38,437 nt of DNA from Gammaproteobacteria bacterium BRH_c0 (lineage in GTDB: Bacteria > Pseudomonadota > Gammaproteobacteria > Pseudomonadales > Porticoccaceae): the NCBI GenBank assembly GCA_000961645.1, contig LADM01000112.1:1-38437 (forward strand), written 5' to 3'. Below are positions 8,033 through 18,388 of this stretch, in pieces (within the stretch, counting starts at the first letter, position 1; every line of letters starts with the position of its first letter). Made by a program: the position numbers and the translations under genes. Below the pieces are notes generated by a model. The model saw only the letters and a program-made list of their open reading frames with translations, was not told where the DNA came from and made no database searches.

Positions 8033-8347
8033 ATGCCTTTCATTGCGCTGGAAAAGGTTCACGAATTACACAACGGCTATTGCCGGGTGTTTCCTGTCGC
8101 CGGTCGGCAGCTATTGCTGATCCACAGCAATGATCAGAGCTATGCCATTGACAGTATATGCCCCCACGCTGGCGCCTCATTGATCAAGGGAAAAATCAGC
8201 GGCGGTTGCATACGGTGCCCAAAGCATGGCATTGAATTCAGCCTGGTGAACGGTGTAGCCCAGGGCGGAGAGGTGGTGGCCGATGTGGCTCCTCTGGTGT
8301 TCTACAGGGTGGCAGTTGAGGGAGATAGAGTCGGTATCGTCCTGTAA
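8033..8347 (+). CDS. Rieske [2Fe-2S] ferredoxin-like protein
   Basis: A small 104-aa protein made of a single Rieske domain. The cluster ligands are visible as CPH (Cys43, His45) and CPKH (Cys62, His65), with the proline-rich loop region replaced by the short form seen in NirD-like and ferredoxin-type Rieske proteins. There is no membrane anchor, so it should be a soluble cytoplasmic electron carrier or the regulatory domain of an oxygenase-type partner. No oxygenase or reductase gene is adjacent, so the partner is unknown. The frame is open from 7994. I prefer the ATG at 8033 (MPFIALEKV) because the domain begins there, although no strong ribosome site marks either start. Confidence 0.88.
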   Translation: MPFIALEKVHELHNGYCRVFPVAGRQLLLIHSNDQSYAIDSICPHAGASLIKGKISGGCIRCPKHGIEFSLVNGVAQGGEVVADVAPLVFYRVAVEGDRVGIVL

Positions 8348-8418
8348 CTGCATCCTTTGTGCAGATTGATAAAACAGGCTGTGCGGGAATCTTCGCTCTG
8401 TTTCGGCACGGGTGCAGC

Positions 8419-9390
8419 TTAGATATGCAAGCGTCGAATGGCGGGGTCCGGCTCACTGCTGTTCCACAGGGAGTCAAAATCCAGGTTCAGCCTGCGCGCC
8501 TCCATGGGGGCGTAGCGGTAAAAATAGCCCTTGTAGCCGTCCTGTTCCTGGTTGTAGAGCACCATGTCTTCATCCCCCACCATAAACTCGGTGTGCAGGG
8601 TTTCCCGCTCCGGGTTGAGTTTGCGCAGCTGGATGCGGCTGGTGAGGCGCATAAACAATTCCACCAGATGATGGAACTGGTTGACCAGTTTGCCGGTATC
8701 GCGCACCAACAGCTGCACATCGGCATAGGGGTGGCGGGTGGCGAGCTTCATGATCCCGTCGCAGAAGGCCTCGCTGTCGTACAGCAGCGGGTCGAGGCGT
8801 TCACTAAAAATGCGAATATCGCGCTTTGCTGAGTGGGCAATTTCGAGGGCATAGCGGGCAAAATCGTCTGCCGAGTCGACTTTTATACGTTTGCGCAGCT
8901 CTTCACTGATATCGGGCATTGCAGGCTCCATAGTCCGTTTGGCATAGCGCCCAACATCACAGGCCATGGGCAGGTGGGGTATGCCGGCATCCATAAACTC
9001 GGGGCCGGTCACGCTAAAACCCAGGCCTTCGTAAAAGGGCAGGGCGTGCTTCTGGGCATCCAGCACCAGGGTATCAATGCCACTGTTGATGGCGTAGGTG
9101 ATGATTGCCCTCATCAGGCTGGAGCCAACGCCCTTGTCGCGGTACTCCTGCAGCACGGCCATGCGCCCGATCTTGTTGCCCACCAGTCTGGCGGTGGCCA
9201 TGGCCTGGTTGCCTTCGCCCCAGGCAACCCAGTGCATCGCCTCGGGGTCGTGTTCGTCGAGCTCTTCGCTTTCAGGCACCTGTTGCTCTTCCACAAAGAC
9301 AGTGTGGCGAATATCCATCAGCACCTGGCGATTGCTGAGCCAGTCGGTTTGCTCAACGTTGATGGAGAAGAAGTCGATGGTGTCGGTCAT
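8419..9390 (-). CDS. GNAT acetyltransferase with extra C-terminal domain
   Basis: A 323-aa two-domain protein. Residues about 1-150 form a GNAT N-acetyltransferase: VFVEEQQVP near the start, then GRMAVLQEYRDKGVGSSLM as the acetyl-CoA-binding motif A and FYEGLGFSVTG as motif B. Residues about 165-323 form a second domain (SADDFARYALEIAHSAKRDIRIFSE and later RDTGKLVNQFHHLVELFMRL) that has the feel of a phospholipase D-like half without the HKD catalytic motif. I recall this architecture as conserved but uncharacterised. The acceptor substrate is unknown. The gene is monocistronic, convergent with the Rieske gene and divergent from ggt. Confidence 0.85.
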   Translation of the reverse strand: MTDTIDFFSINVEQTDWLSNRQVLMDIRHTVFVEEQQVPESEELDEHDPEAMHWVAWGEGNQAMATARLVGNKIGRMAVLQEYRDKGVGSSLMRAIITYAINSGIDTLVLDAQKHALPFYEGLGFSVTGPEFMDAGIPHLPMACDVGRYAKRTMEPAMPDISEELRKRIKVDSADDFARYALEIAHSAKRDIRIFSERLDPLLYDSEAFCDGIMKLATRHPYADVQLLVRDTGKLVNQFHHLVELFMRLTSRIQLRKLNPERETLHTEFMVGDEDMVLYNQEQDGYKGYFYRYAPMEARRLNLDFDSLWNSSEPDPAIRRLHI

Positions 9391-9498
9391 GTCTCAATGC
9401 CTGGTTTCAGAATGGGATCAGGATGGACTCGGAATTATCATGCAGCCGTTATACCATGAAGCCTGACACTGAAACAGATTGGCACAAGAGGATCGACG

Positions 9499-11250
9499 TT
9501 GATTAACCCAACCGGCACAGCATTATCTTTCGCAACAAAAGCGGTATTTGTAGCCCTGGTGTGGCTGCAGGTTTTTTCCGCCAGCGCGGATGAAGTCCCG
9601 TTTTTGCAGTACCAGGACCGCTTTCACCCCAGCCTGGGGCAGGGTGGCATGGTGGTTTCCCAGGAGGTCATTGCCAGCCGTGTCGGTGCCGATATCCTCG
9701 CCCAGGGTGGCAATGCGGTGGATGCAGCCGTGGCCACCGGTTTTGCCCTGGCGGTAACGTTGCCGCAGGCGGGCAATATCGGCGGTGGCGGTTTTATGCT
9801 GGTGTATCTGGCGGAGCAGAAGAAAACCATCGCCATCGATTATCGTGAGATGGCGCCGCAGAAGGCCCATCGCGATCTGTTTCTCAATGCCCAGGGCGAG
9901 GCCGATCCGGAGAAATCCCGCTACAGCGCCCTCTCTTCAGGCGTGCCAGGAACCGTGGCCGGATTGGTACATACCCAGCAAAAATACGGCACATTGCCAC
10001 TCAAGACGGTGATGGCGCCAGCCATTGAGCTGGCCGACAAGGGCCTGATTGTCAGCCATCCCCTGTCCTGGTCACTGATGCAGGCCCAGAAGAGACTCAG
10101 CGCCCATCCGGCGTCGAAGCGGTATTTTTTCAAGCCCGGGGGCAAACCCTGGCAGGCGGGTGAGCGATGGCGGCAAAAGGATCTGGCCGCTACCCTCAGG
10201 CGCATTGCCAGCAAGGGTGCTGATGGTTTTTACAAGGGTAAAACGGCCAACCTGATTGTGGCTGAAATGCAAAGAAATGGCGGCCTGATCAGCCATGAGG
10301 ATCTGGCCGGATACCAGGTGGTGGAAAGGGAGCCAGTGACCGGCACCTACCGGGGTTACGAGATTGTCTCCATGCCGCCGCCATCCTCCGGGGGTATCCA
10401 CCTGGTACAGATGCTCAACATCCTCGAGGGCTGGGATCTCCAGGCCCATGGCCACAACAGCGCCGGTTACCTGCATCGCCTGGTGGAATCCATGCGCCGC
10501 GCCTATGCCGATCGCAGCAAATACCTGGGCGACCCGGATTTTACCGAGGTGCCAGTCACCGCCCTGACCGACAAAGCCTATGCCTCACGGCTGCGAGAGG
10601 AAATCAATCTCGACAGGGCCACAGCCTCCGCAGAGGTATTGCCTGCGGCCAAGCTTGCCCCCGAAAGCCCCCAGACCACCCATTACTCGGTGTGGGACAA
10701 GGAGGGCAACGTAGTGAGCAACACCTATACCCTCAATTTTTCCTACGGCAACGGCATGTCCGTGAGCGGAGCGGGATTCTTGCTCAACAACGAAATGGAC
10801 GATTTCTCTGCCAAGCCCGGTGTGCCCAATGCCTTTGGCTTGCTGGGCGATGAAGCCAATGCCATCGAACCGCGCAAGCGGCCTCTGTCCTCCATGACGC
10901 CGACCATGGTATTCAAGGATGGCCAGCCTGTGTTGGTGACGGGTGGTCCCGGTGGCAGCCGTATCATCACCTCCGTGCTGCAAGTCATTCTCAACAATAT
11001 CGAGTTTGGCATGAATATCGCCGAGGCCACGGCAGCGCCGCGCATTCATCACCAGTGGTACCCGGACAGCGTGGATGTAGAAAAGGGCATCAGCCCGGAT
11101 ACCCTCAAACTGCTCAGGGAGATGGGCCACAACGTCGTGCCATCCCCCTGGGCCATTGGCCGCACCCAGTCGATTACCCGTGAACAGGGCATATTCCAGG
11201 GCGTGACCGACTACCGCTGGCCCGGCGGCAGTGCAGAATCAGCGCAGTGA
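9499..11250 (+). CDS. ggt: Gamma-glutamyltransferase / glutathione hydrolase
   Basis: GGT is a periplasmic Ntn-hydrolase that cleaves the gamma-glutamyl bond of glutathione. It is made as a proenzyme and cuts itself before the nucleophile threonine. The 583-aa product has an N-terminal signal peptide (hydrophobic about 12-28, cleavage near SASA-DE). The PQTTHYSVWD segment places the nucleophile at Thr393 or so, and GGPGGSRI supplies the oxyanion and gamma-glutamyl binding serines. GNAVDAAVATGFALAV and NIGGGGFM are further family signatures. The start is TTG at 9499, preceded by AAGAGGAT at a good distance. No ATG precedes the signal peptide. It ends seven bases before a strong terminator hairpin shared with tesB. 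Confidence 0.96.
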   Translation: MINPTGTALSFATKAVFVALVWLQVFSASADEVPFLQYQDRFHPSLGQGGMVVSQEVIASRVGADILAQGGNAVDAAVATGFALAVTLPQAGNIGGGGFMLVYLAEQKKTIAIDYREMAPQKAHRDLFLNAQGEADPEKSRYSALSSGVPGTVAGLVHTQQKYGTLPLKTVMAPAIELADKGLIVSHPLSWSLMQAQKRLSAHPASKRYFFKPGGKPWQAGERWRQKDLAATLRRIASKGADGFYKGKTANLIVAEMQRNGGLISHEDLAGYQVVEREPVTGTYRGYEIVSMPPPSSGGIHLVQMLNILEGWDLQAHGHNSAGYLHRLVESMRRAYADRSKYLGDPDFTEVPVTALTDKAYASRLREEINLDRATASAEVLPAAKLAPESPQTTHYSVWDKEGNVVSNTYTLNFSYGNGMSVSGAGFLLNNEMDDFSAKPGVPNAFGLLGDEANAIEPRKRPLSSMTPTMVFKDGQPVLVTGGPGGSRIITSVLQVILNNIEFGMNIAEATAAPRIHHQWYPDSVDVEKGISPDTLKLLREMGHNVVPSPWAIGRTQSITREQGIFQGVTDYRWPGGSAESAQ

Positions 11251-11256
11251 AAAGCG

Positions 11257-11287
11257 GCTGGCCAGCACTTAAGAAGTGCTGGCCAGC
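11257..11287. terminator. Bidirectional terminator for ggt and tesB
   Basis: A perfect inverted repeat with 14-bp arms (GCTGGCCAGCACTT and its complement) around a 3-base centre. It begins seven bases after the ggt stop and overlaps the last codons and the stop codon of tesB (11269-11271). Confidence 0.85.
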
Positions 11288-12114
11288 GACGCTACGATCG
11301 GCCGGATCAGTAACTCCTGCATGCTGGTCGCCACCAGAGTACCCCTGGCGTCGTAAATGGATCCGGAGGCCAGGCCTCTTGCGCCTGAGGTAGAGCGCGG
11401 CACCGTGCTGTAGAGCAGCCATTCATCGGCGCGGAAGGGTCGGTGAAACCACAGGGCATGGTCGAGTGAAGCCGCCACCAGCTGGCGCAAAAACCCCTTG
11501 TTACCAGGCTCATAGCCATGGGGTTCGAGGGCCGCAGAAATCAAACCAAAATCACTGATAAAGGCCAGTACCGCGCGGTGCAGTGGCATGTCATCCGGCA
11601 GCGGGTGGCGCGCCTTCAGCCACCACTGCACGGAATTTTCTTCAGTGCGCAAAGCCTTTGGTACCAGGCACAGCTCAAAATCCTCGGTGGGGTTGCGTGC
11701 TGCGGGCTGGGGCGTCACATCCAGTTCAAGGGGTGGCAGCTCGCTGGCTGGTGGCGGCAGCCTGTAGGCGGGCTGGAATTCCATGCCATCTTCACTTTCA
11801 TGGAATGAGGCCGCCAGGGTAAAAATGGGTTTGCCGTGCTGAATGGCGACCACCCGGCGGGACGAGAAGCCGCGGCCATCGCGGTTGTTGTCCACATCGT
11901 AAAGAATAGGGGAATTGAAATCGCCGCGGCGCAGGAAGTAGGCGTGGGCGGAATGGATTGCACGGCCCGACACAGTGGCCTGGGCGGCCTGAATCGCCTG
12001 CCCCAGCACCTGTCCGCCAAATACCTGGGGCGTCCCCAGATCAATGCTCTGACCGCGGAAAATGTTGTCCTCGATCCGTTCCAGGATCAGTAACTCGCTG
12101 ATAGTGCTGGACAC
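11269..12114 (-). CDS. tesB: Acyl-CoA thioesterase II
   Basis: TesB hydrolyses medium- and long-chain acyl-CoA to free fatty acid and CoA. The 281-aa product is a double hot-dog protein. VFGGQVLGQAIQAA and HSAHAYFLRRGD mark the first hot-dog. LAFISDFG (Asp188), SLDHALWFHRPFRADEWLLYS (Ser216 at the position of the usual threonine) and SMQELLIRP (Gln266) mark the catalytic Asp/Thr-Ser/Gln set. The start is GTG at 12114, preceded by CAGGAG at seven bases, and the translation fits the family N-terminus. The 3' end is unusual because its last codons form one arm of the terminator stem shared with ggt. Confidence 0.96.
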   Translation of the reverse strand: MSSTISELLILERIEDNIFRGQSIDLGTPQVFGGQVLGQAIQAAQATVSGRAIHSAHAYFLRRGDFNSPILYDVDNNRDGRGFSSRRVVAIQHGKPIFTLAASFHESEDGMEFQPAYRLPPPASELPPLELDVTPQPAARNPTEDFELCLVPKALRTEENSVQWWLKARHPLPDDMPLHRAVLAFISDFGLISAALEPHGYEPGNKGFLRQLVAASLDHALWFHRPFRADEWLLYSTVPRSTSGARGLASGSIYDARGTLVATSMQELLIRPIVASLASTS

Positions 12115-12206
12115 GCAAAACTCCTGAATTGGGCCGAAAAAGTCCTGGCAGATCGCCGGACAGGAAATGCAGTTGAACTCATTTGCGCTGAATCTTCAAT
12201 CCGTTA

Positions 12207-12234
12207 TTGCCTGTTTGAGAAGCGATAGTATGCT
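12207..12234 (+). promoter_or_regulatory. Possible promoter of glutaminyl cyclase operon
   Basis: TTGCCT (12207-12212) and TATGCT (12229-12234) with a 16-base spacer, each matching four of six consensus positions, about 30 bases before the ATG. Confidence 0.4.
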
Positions 12235-12264
12235 TGGCTCTTTCACAATCGGATTGCAGGCCTG

Positions 12265-13074
12265 ATGCTCTTTCTGCAAAAAATTTCAGTCTGGCTTTTG
12301 CTTCTGCTTACTTGTGTTTGCCAGGCACAGGTTGAAGCAGGTACGGCCTCGCAGGATTTTGAAGTGCTCAATCGTTTCAGCCATGACAACCGTGCCTTTA
12401 CCCAGGGCTTACTGTTTCACGACGGATTTTTGTACGAAAGCACAGGGCTGCACGGCCGTTCCACGCTTCGTAAAGTTGAACCTGAAACAGGCATGGTGGT
12501 TGCTACCCATACGCTGGAGCGACGTTTTTTTGGTGAGGGACTGGCGCTGGCGAACGGCCAGCTGATTCAGCTTACCTGGCGAGAGAGGGTGGCCCATGTG
12601 TATGACATTCAGTCACTGAAGCCCGTTAAACAGCTGGATTATCGCGGCGAGGGCTGGGGCCTGGTCAGCTATGGTGACTACCTTGTTCGCAGTGACGGTT
12701 CGTCGACCCTGTATTTTCACCATCCAGGAACCTTCGCCGAGGTCAAATCCCTTGATGTCCATGAGCAGGGCAAGCCGGTCACCCGTCTCAACGAACTGGA
12801 AATGATGCGCGGCGAATTGCTGGCAAACATCCTCGGCAGCGACCGCATTGCGCGTATCGACATCGACAGCGGTGAAGTCACCGGCTGGATAGACCTCAGC
12901 ACTCTGCGCCAACGTTACGGCCCATGGAGCAAGGCAAAGGATCTCAACGGGATTGCCTATGACGAAGCCGCTGACCGGCTTTTTGTGACCGGCAAAAACT
13001 GGCCCTGGCTCTATGAAATCCGCCTAATTCGCACCCTGAATCCTGTTATCAATCCCCCAAACGCTAACAACTGA
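12265..13074 (+). CDS. Glutaminyl-peptide cyclotransferase, plant/bacterial type
   Basis: A 269-aa exported protein of the beta-propeller glutaminyl cyclase family, which cyclises N-terminal glutamine to pyroglutamate. Residues 1-25 form a signal peptide (LLLLLTCVCQAQVEA). The mature part has family motifs AFTQGLLFHDGFLYESTGLHGRS, FFGEGLALANGQLIQLTWRE, GEGWGLVSYGDYLVRSDGS and LNELEMMRGELLANI, ending with DLNGIAYDEAADRLFVTGKNW. It should act in the periplasm. It is the first gene of a tight plus-strand run (gaps of 16, 46 and 31 bases) leading into a GFA protein, an aldo-keto reductase and a hemolysin III protein. No functional link between these is obvious. Confidence 0.9.
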   Translation: MLFLQKISVWLLLLLTCVCQAQVEAGTASQDFEVLNRFSHDNRAFTQGLLFHDGFLYESTGLHGRSTLRKVEPETGMVVATHTLERRFFGEGLALANGQLIQLTWRERVAHVYDIQSLKPVKQLDYRGEGWGLVSYGDYLVRSDGSSTLYFHHPGTFAEVKSLDVHEQGKPVTRLNELEMMRGELLANILGSDRIARIDIDSGEVTGWIDLSTLRQRYGPWSKAKDLNGIAYDEAADRLFVTGKNWPWLYEIRLIRTLNPVINPPNANN

Positions 13075-13090
13075 ACGGAGGACAAAGCGC

Positions 13091-13501
13091 ATGTACGGAT
13101 GCTGTGACTGCAAGAATATCGAAATCCACTGGCAAACGGTTGATTACTCCACAGTGCCCCGCGCCTGCCAGTGCGATTACTGCCGGGCAAAATCTGCCGC
13201 TTATGTGAGTAAATCCGGCTCGGCGGTGGAGGTGGTAATCCACAATCAGAACCTGCACCGCATCGTAACCCAGGGCACCGGCACAGCGCAGTTTCATGAG
13301 TGCGGTTATTGCGGCACACTGGTCCTGGTCACCTGTGAAATCGACGGCATCACCTACGGCGCGCTCAACGCCCGCTGCATGGAAAACAAATTCGGCTTTG
13401 CCGAAACGGTGGCCATGGATTTCAGTGAGCAGCCAGTGGCCGAACGTCTGTGGCGGCGCCAGCAAAACTGGTGCTGTCCGGTCTCTGTACGCTATCAGTG
13501 A
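13091..13501 (+). CDS. GFA / CENP-V family zinc protein
   Basis: A 136-aa protein with the zinc-binding pattern of the GFA family (glutathione-dependent formaldehyde-activating enzyme-like): [13 protein letters not shown] near the N-terminus, then [10 protein letters not shown] and [10 protein letters not shown]. These supply seven or more cysteines for one or two zinc sites. Members are found in thiol adduct metabolism, but most are uncharacterised and only a few act on S-hydroxymethyl-glutathione. A strong GGAGGA ribosome site precedes the ATG by nine bases. It is second in the glutaminyl cyclase run. A longer frame of the next gene overlaps it but is not used. Confidence 0.88.
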   Translation: MYGCCDCKNIEIHWQTVDYSTVPRACQCDYCRAKSAAYVSKSGSAVEVVIHNQNLHRIVTQGTGTAQFHECGYCGTLVLVTCEIDGITYGALNARCMENKFGFAETVAMDFSEQPVAERLWRRQQNWCCPVSVRYQ

Positions 13502-13547
13502 GCGCCAGGGGCGCTGCAAACAAATCGATAACTATCGGGAATTGAAC

Positions 13548-14561
13548 ATGAAGTACAAGCGATTGGGCAAAAGCGGCATTATTGTTTCTGATATTTGCAT
13601 GGGCACCATGACTTTTGGCAACCACTGCGACGAAGCCATGGCACTGCGGATTATGGACAGGGCCTACGATGCCGGAGTGGATTTTTTCGATACGGCGGAA
13701 ATGTACCCGGTGCCGCCGGATATCAAGTACGTTGGCGTCACGGAAGAAATCGTCGGGCGCTGGCTGAAAACCAAAAACCGCGACTCGGTGATCCTCGCCA
13801 CCAAGGTAGCCGGTCCCAGCCACGGCTGGTTTGCAGCCCCGCTGCGCGGCTCCAAGACCACCCTTGACCGCCACCACATTGTCGCCGCCCTTGAAGGCAG
13901 TCTCAGGAAGCTGCAAACAGACTATGTCGACCTGTACCAGACCCACTGGCCCGATCACGACTTCCCCTATGAAGAGACATTGCGGGCGCTGGATGACCTG
14001 GTTACCGCTGGCAAGGTGCGCATTCTCGGCTGCAGCAATGAAACGGCCTGGGGCCTGACCAAAAGCCTGTGGCAGTCGGAGCTGCACGGCCTGGCGCGCT
14101 ATGAGACCATCCAGAACAATTTCAGCCTTAATAACCGCCGCTTCGAGGATGCCCTGGCCCAGGTGTGCCGCAAGGAACAGGTCAGCCTGATTCCCTATTC
14201 GCCGCTGGCGGGCGGTGTGCTGAGCGGCAAATACAATGACGGGTTCCCCGACGGTGCGCGGTTTAGCGAATACTACAAGGAGGGTACACGTCAAAAGGCC
14301 ATGATCCAGCGTTTTGTCAATGACAGAACCATTGCCTCGACGCGCAAATTCCAGGCCATCGCGGCGGAGCTGGGCATCACCTCGGTAACCCTCGCCACCG
14401 CCTGGAGCAAGCAGCACGACTACGTGGCCTCGACCATTGTCGGTGCCACCCACATCGACCAGATGGACGAGATTCTGGCCGCTGCCGATTTGGTTCTCAG
14501 CGCTGACACCCTGCAAAAAATAGATGCGGTCAGTGCCGACATTCTCTACCCGATGGGATAG
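13548..14561 (+). CDS. NADPH-dependent aldo/keto reductase, Tas-like
   Basis: A 337-aa TIM-barrel oxidoreductase of the aldo-keto reductase superfamily. The catalytic tetrad is complete: Asp48 in FFDTAEMYP, Tyr53, Lys86 in LATKVAG and His133 in [10 protein letters not shown]. The LYQTHWPD wording and the extended loop after [10 protein letters not shown] resemble E. coli Tas (YgdS). [12 protein letters not shown] near the C-terminus is the NADP-binding region. The substrate is unknown. The frame is open back to 13296, but that start lies inside the GFA gene. The ATG at 13548 gives the canonical N-terminus [10 protein letters not shown] and has GGGA upstream. Confidence 0.93.
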   Translation: MKYKRLGKSGIIVSDICMGTMTFGNHCDEAMALRIMDRAYDAGVDFFDTAEMYPVPPDIKYVGVTEEIVGRWLKTKNRDSVILATKVAGPSHGWFAAPLRGSKTTLDRHHIVAALEGSLRKLQTDYVDLYQTHWPDHDFPYEETLRALDDLVTAGKVRILGCSNETAWGLTKSLWQSELHGLARYETIQNNFSLNNRRFEDALAQVCRKEQVSLIPYSPLAGGVLSGKYNDGFPDGARFSEYYKEGTRQKAMIQRFVNDRTIASTRKFQAIAAELGITSVTLATAWSKQHDYVASTIVGATHIDQMDEILAAADLVLSADTLQKIDAVSADILYPMG

Positions 14562-14592
14562 CGGACATAAGCCGTTGTGAGGTTAAACGAAT

Positions 14593-15249
14593 ATGACGAC
14601 AAGCGGGGTAAATCTGCCCCGGCAGCAGTCTTTCGCCGAGGAACTGGCCAACAGTATCAGTCACGGCCTCGGTCTGGTGGCGGCGCTGGTGGCTACGCCA
14701 TTCCTGATTCACGCTGCGGCGGAGCGGGACGATCGCGGGTTTATGGTGGGTGTCAGCGTGTTTGCCGCCACCATGATATTTCTCTACCTGTCATCAAGCA
14801 TCTACCACGGCCTGCCGCAGGGCAGGCTCAAGCGCATTTTCCGGGTTGTTGAACACTCAGCGATTTTTTTGCTGATTGCCGGAACCTACACACCCTTTAC
14901 CCTGGGAGTGCTGAGTGGTCCCTGGGGCTGGAGCCTGCTGGGGTTGGTGTGGGGGATTGCCCTTGCTGGCGTGCTGCTGAAAATCGCCAATCGCATGTCC
15001 CACCCGGTGATTTCCACCGGGTTGTATGTGCTGATGGGATGGTTGGTGGTGATTGCCATCAACCCGCTTTACGAACGCTTGCCCACAGCCGGGTTGTTAT
15101 GGCTGCTGGGGGGCGGGCTGGCCTACACCGCAGGCGTGGCCTTTTTTGCCACCGATTCACGCCTGCGTTTCGGCCATTTTATCTGGCACCTGTTTGTCAT
15201 TACCGGCACGGTTTGTCACTACTTTGCCGTGATCTGGTATGCGGCTTGA
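14593..15249 (+). CDS. Hemolysin III / TrhA family membrane protein
   Basis: A 218-aa inner-membrane protein of the PAQR/hemolysin III family with about seven hydrophobic segments. The conserved metal-site region is visible: SISHGLGLVAA in TM1, YLSSSIYHG after TM2, EHSAIFLLIAGTYTPF in TM3 and HFIWHLFVITGTVCHYFAV in the last segment, whose histidines join the metal site. Bacterial members such as TrhA are linked to membrane energetics and lipid homeostasis, and true haemolysis is not expected. It is the last gene of the glutaminyl cyclase run and is closed by a long hairpin at 15287-15350. Confidence 0.93.
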   Translation: MTTSGVNLPRQQSFAEELANSISHGLGLVAALVATPFLIHAAAERDDRGFMVGVSVFAATMIFLYLSSSIYHGLPQGRLKRIFRVVEHSAIFLLIAGTYTPFTLGVLSGPWGWSLLGLVWGIALAGVLLKIANRMSHPVISTGLYVLMGWLVVIAINPLYERLPTAGLLWLLGGGLAYTAGVAFFATDSRLRFGHFIWHLFVITGTVCHYFAVIWYAA

Positions 15250-15286
15250 TCTGTTTATTGTTTGACCCTTAACAGCATTTCACTCG

Positions 15287-15350
15287 CCAGGATGCCAAAC
15301 GCACCAAGAAAGCAATTCACTGTCTTTTCTTGGCGTGCCTGGCGTCCTGG
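15287..15350. terminator. Bidirectional hairpin between hemolysin III gene and acnA
   Basis: Arms of about 25 bases (15287-15311 and 15326-15350) pair with four or so mismatches or wobbles. Both ends contain CCAAGAAA/TTTTCTTGG. The genes on both sides point into it. Confidence 0.75.
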
Positions 15351-15361
15351 CAAGAGCAAAA

Positions 15362-18106
<2,745 letters not shown>

Positions 18107-18282
18107 GGTGTGGCTCCTGTCAATTGGCTAAAAAGGGCAGGGAGTAGCAAATCAGCATCTGCCCTGTGACTGTTGTTATTGTTGTAACGACTTGTCAGTG
18201 AAATCGCTTTTCCCTTAGCCATAACTATAGACCTTGCAGGCAGGGAAATAACACTGTCGTTAATCAGCGGGCCAATTGATCT

Positions 18283-18300
18283 GGCTCAACTGGTTGAGCC
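18283..18300. promoter_or_regulatory. Operator-like palindrome between acnA and clpB
   Basis: GGCTCAACTGGTTGAGCC is an inverted repeat with perfect 8-bp arms and a 2-base centre. It lies upstream of both divergent genes and has no T run, so it fits a dimeric regulator site better than a terminator. The regulator is unknown. Confidence 0.45.
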
Positions 18301-18327
18301 TTATTGCCCGCAGCTGTGGTCGACGGC

Positions 18328-18356
18328 ATTGAAAAGTCGGCGACTTAGCCCCAGAT
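18328..18356 (+). promoter_or_regulatory. Sigma-32 (RpoH) heat-shock promoter of clpB
   Basis: TTGAA (18329-18333) and CCCCAGAT (18349-18356) are 15 bases apart, matching the RpoH consensus CTTGAA / CCCCATnT with normal spacing. The predicted start is near 18363, about 26 bases before the clpB ATG at 18389. Confidence 0.75.
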
Positions 18357-18388
18357 AGTAAGCAATGAATTCATCCCGAGGGATACCC

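Noticed and set aside
13296..13547. Extended start of the aldo-keto reductase overlapping the GFA gene
   Set aside because: The extra 84 residues have no family similarity, and ATG 13548 gives the standard N-terminus and a normal gap.
18365..18388. Upstream ATG of clpB at 18365
   Set aside because: It would sit at the predicted transcription start of the sigma-32 promoter, and the ribosome site serves the ATG at 18389.
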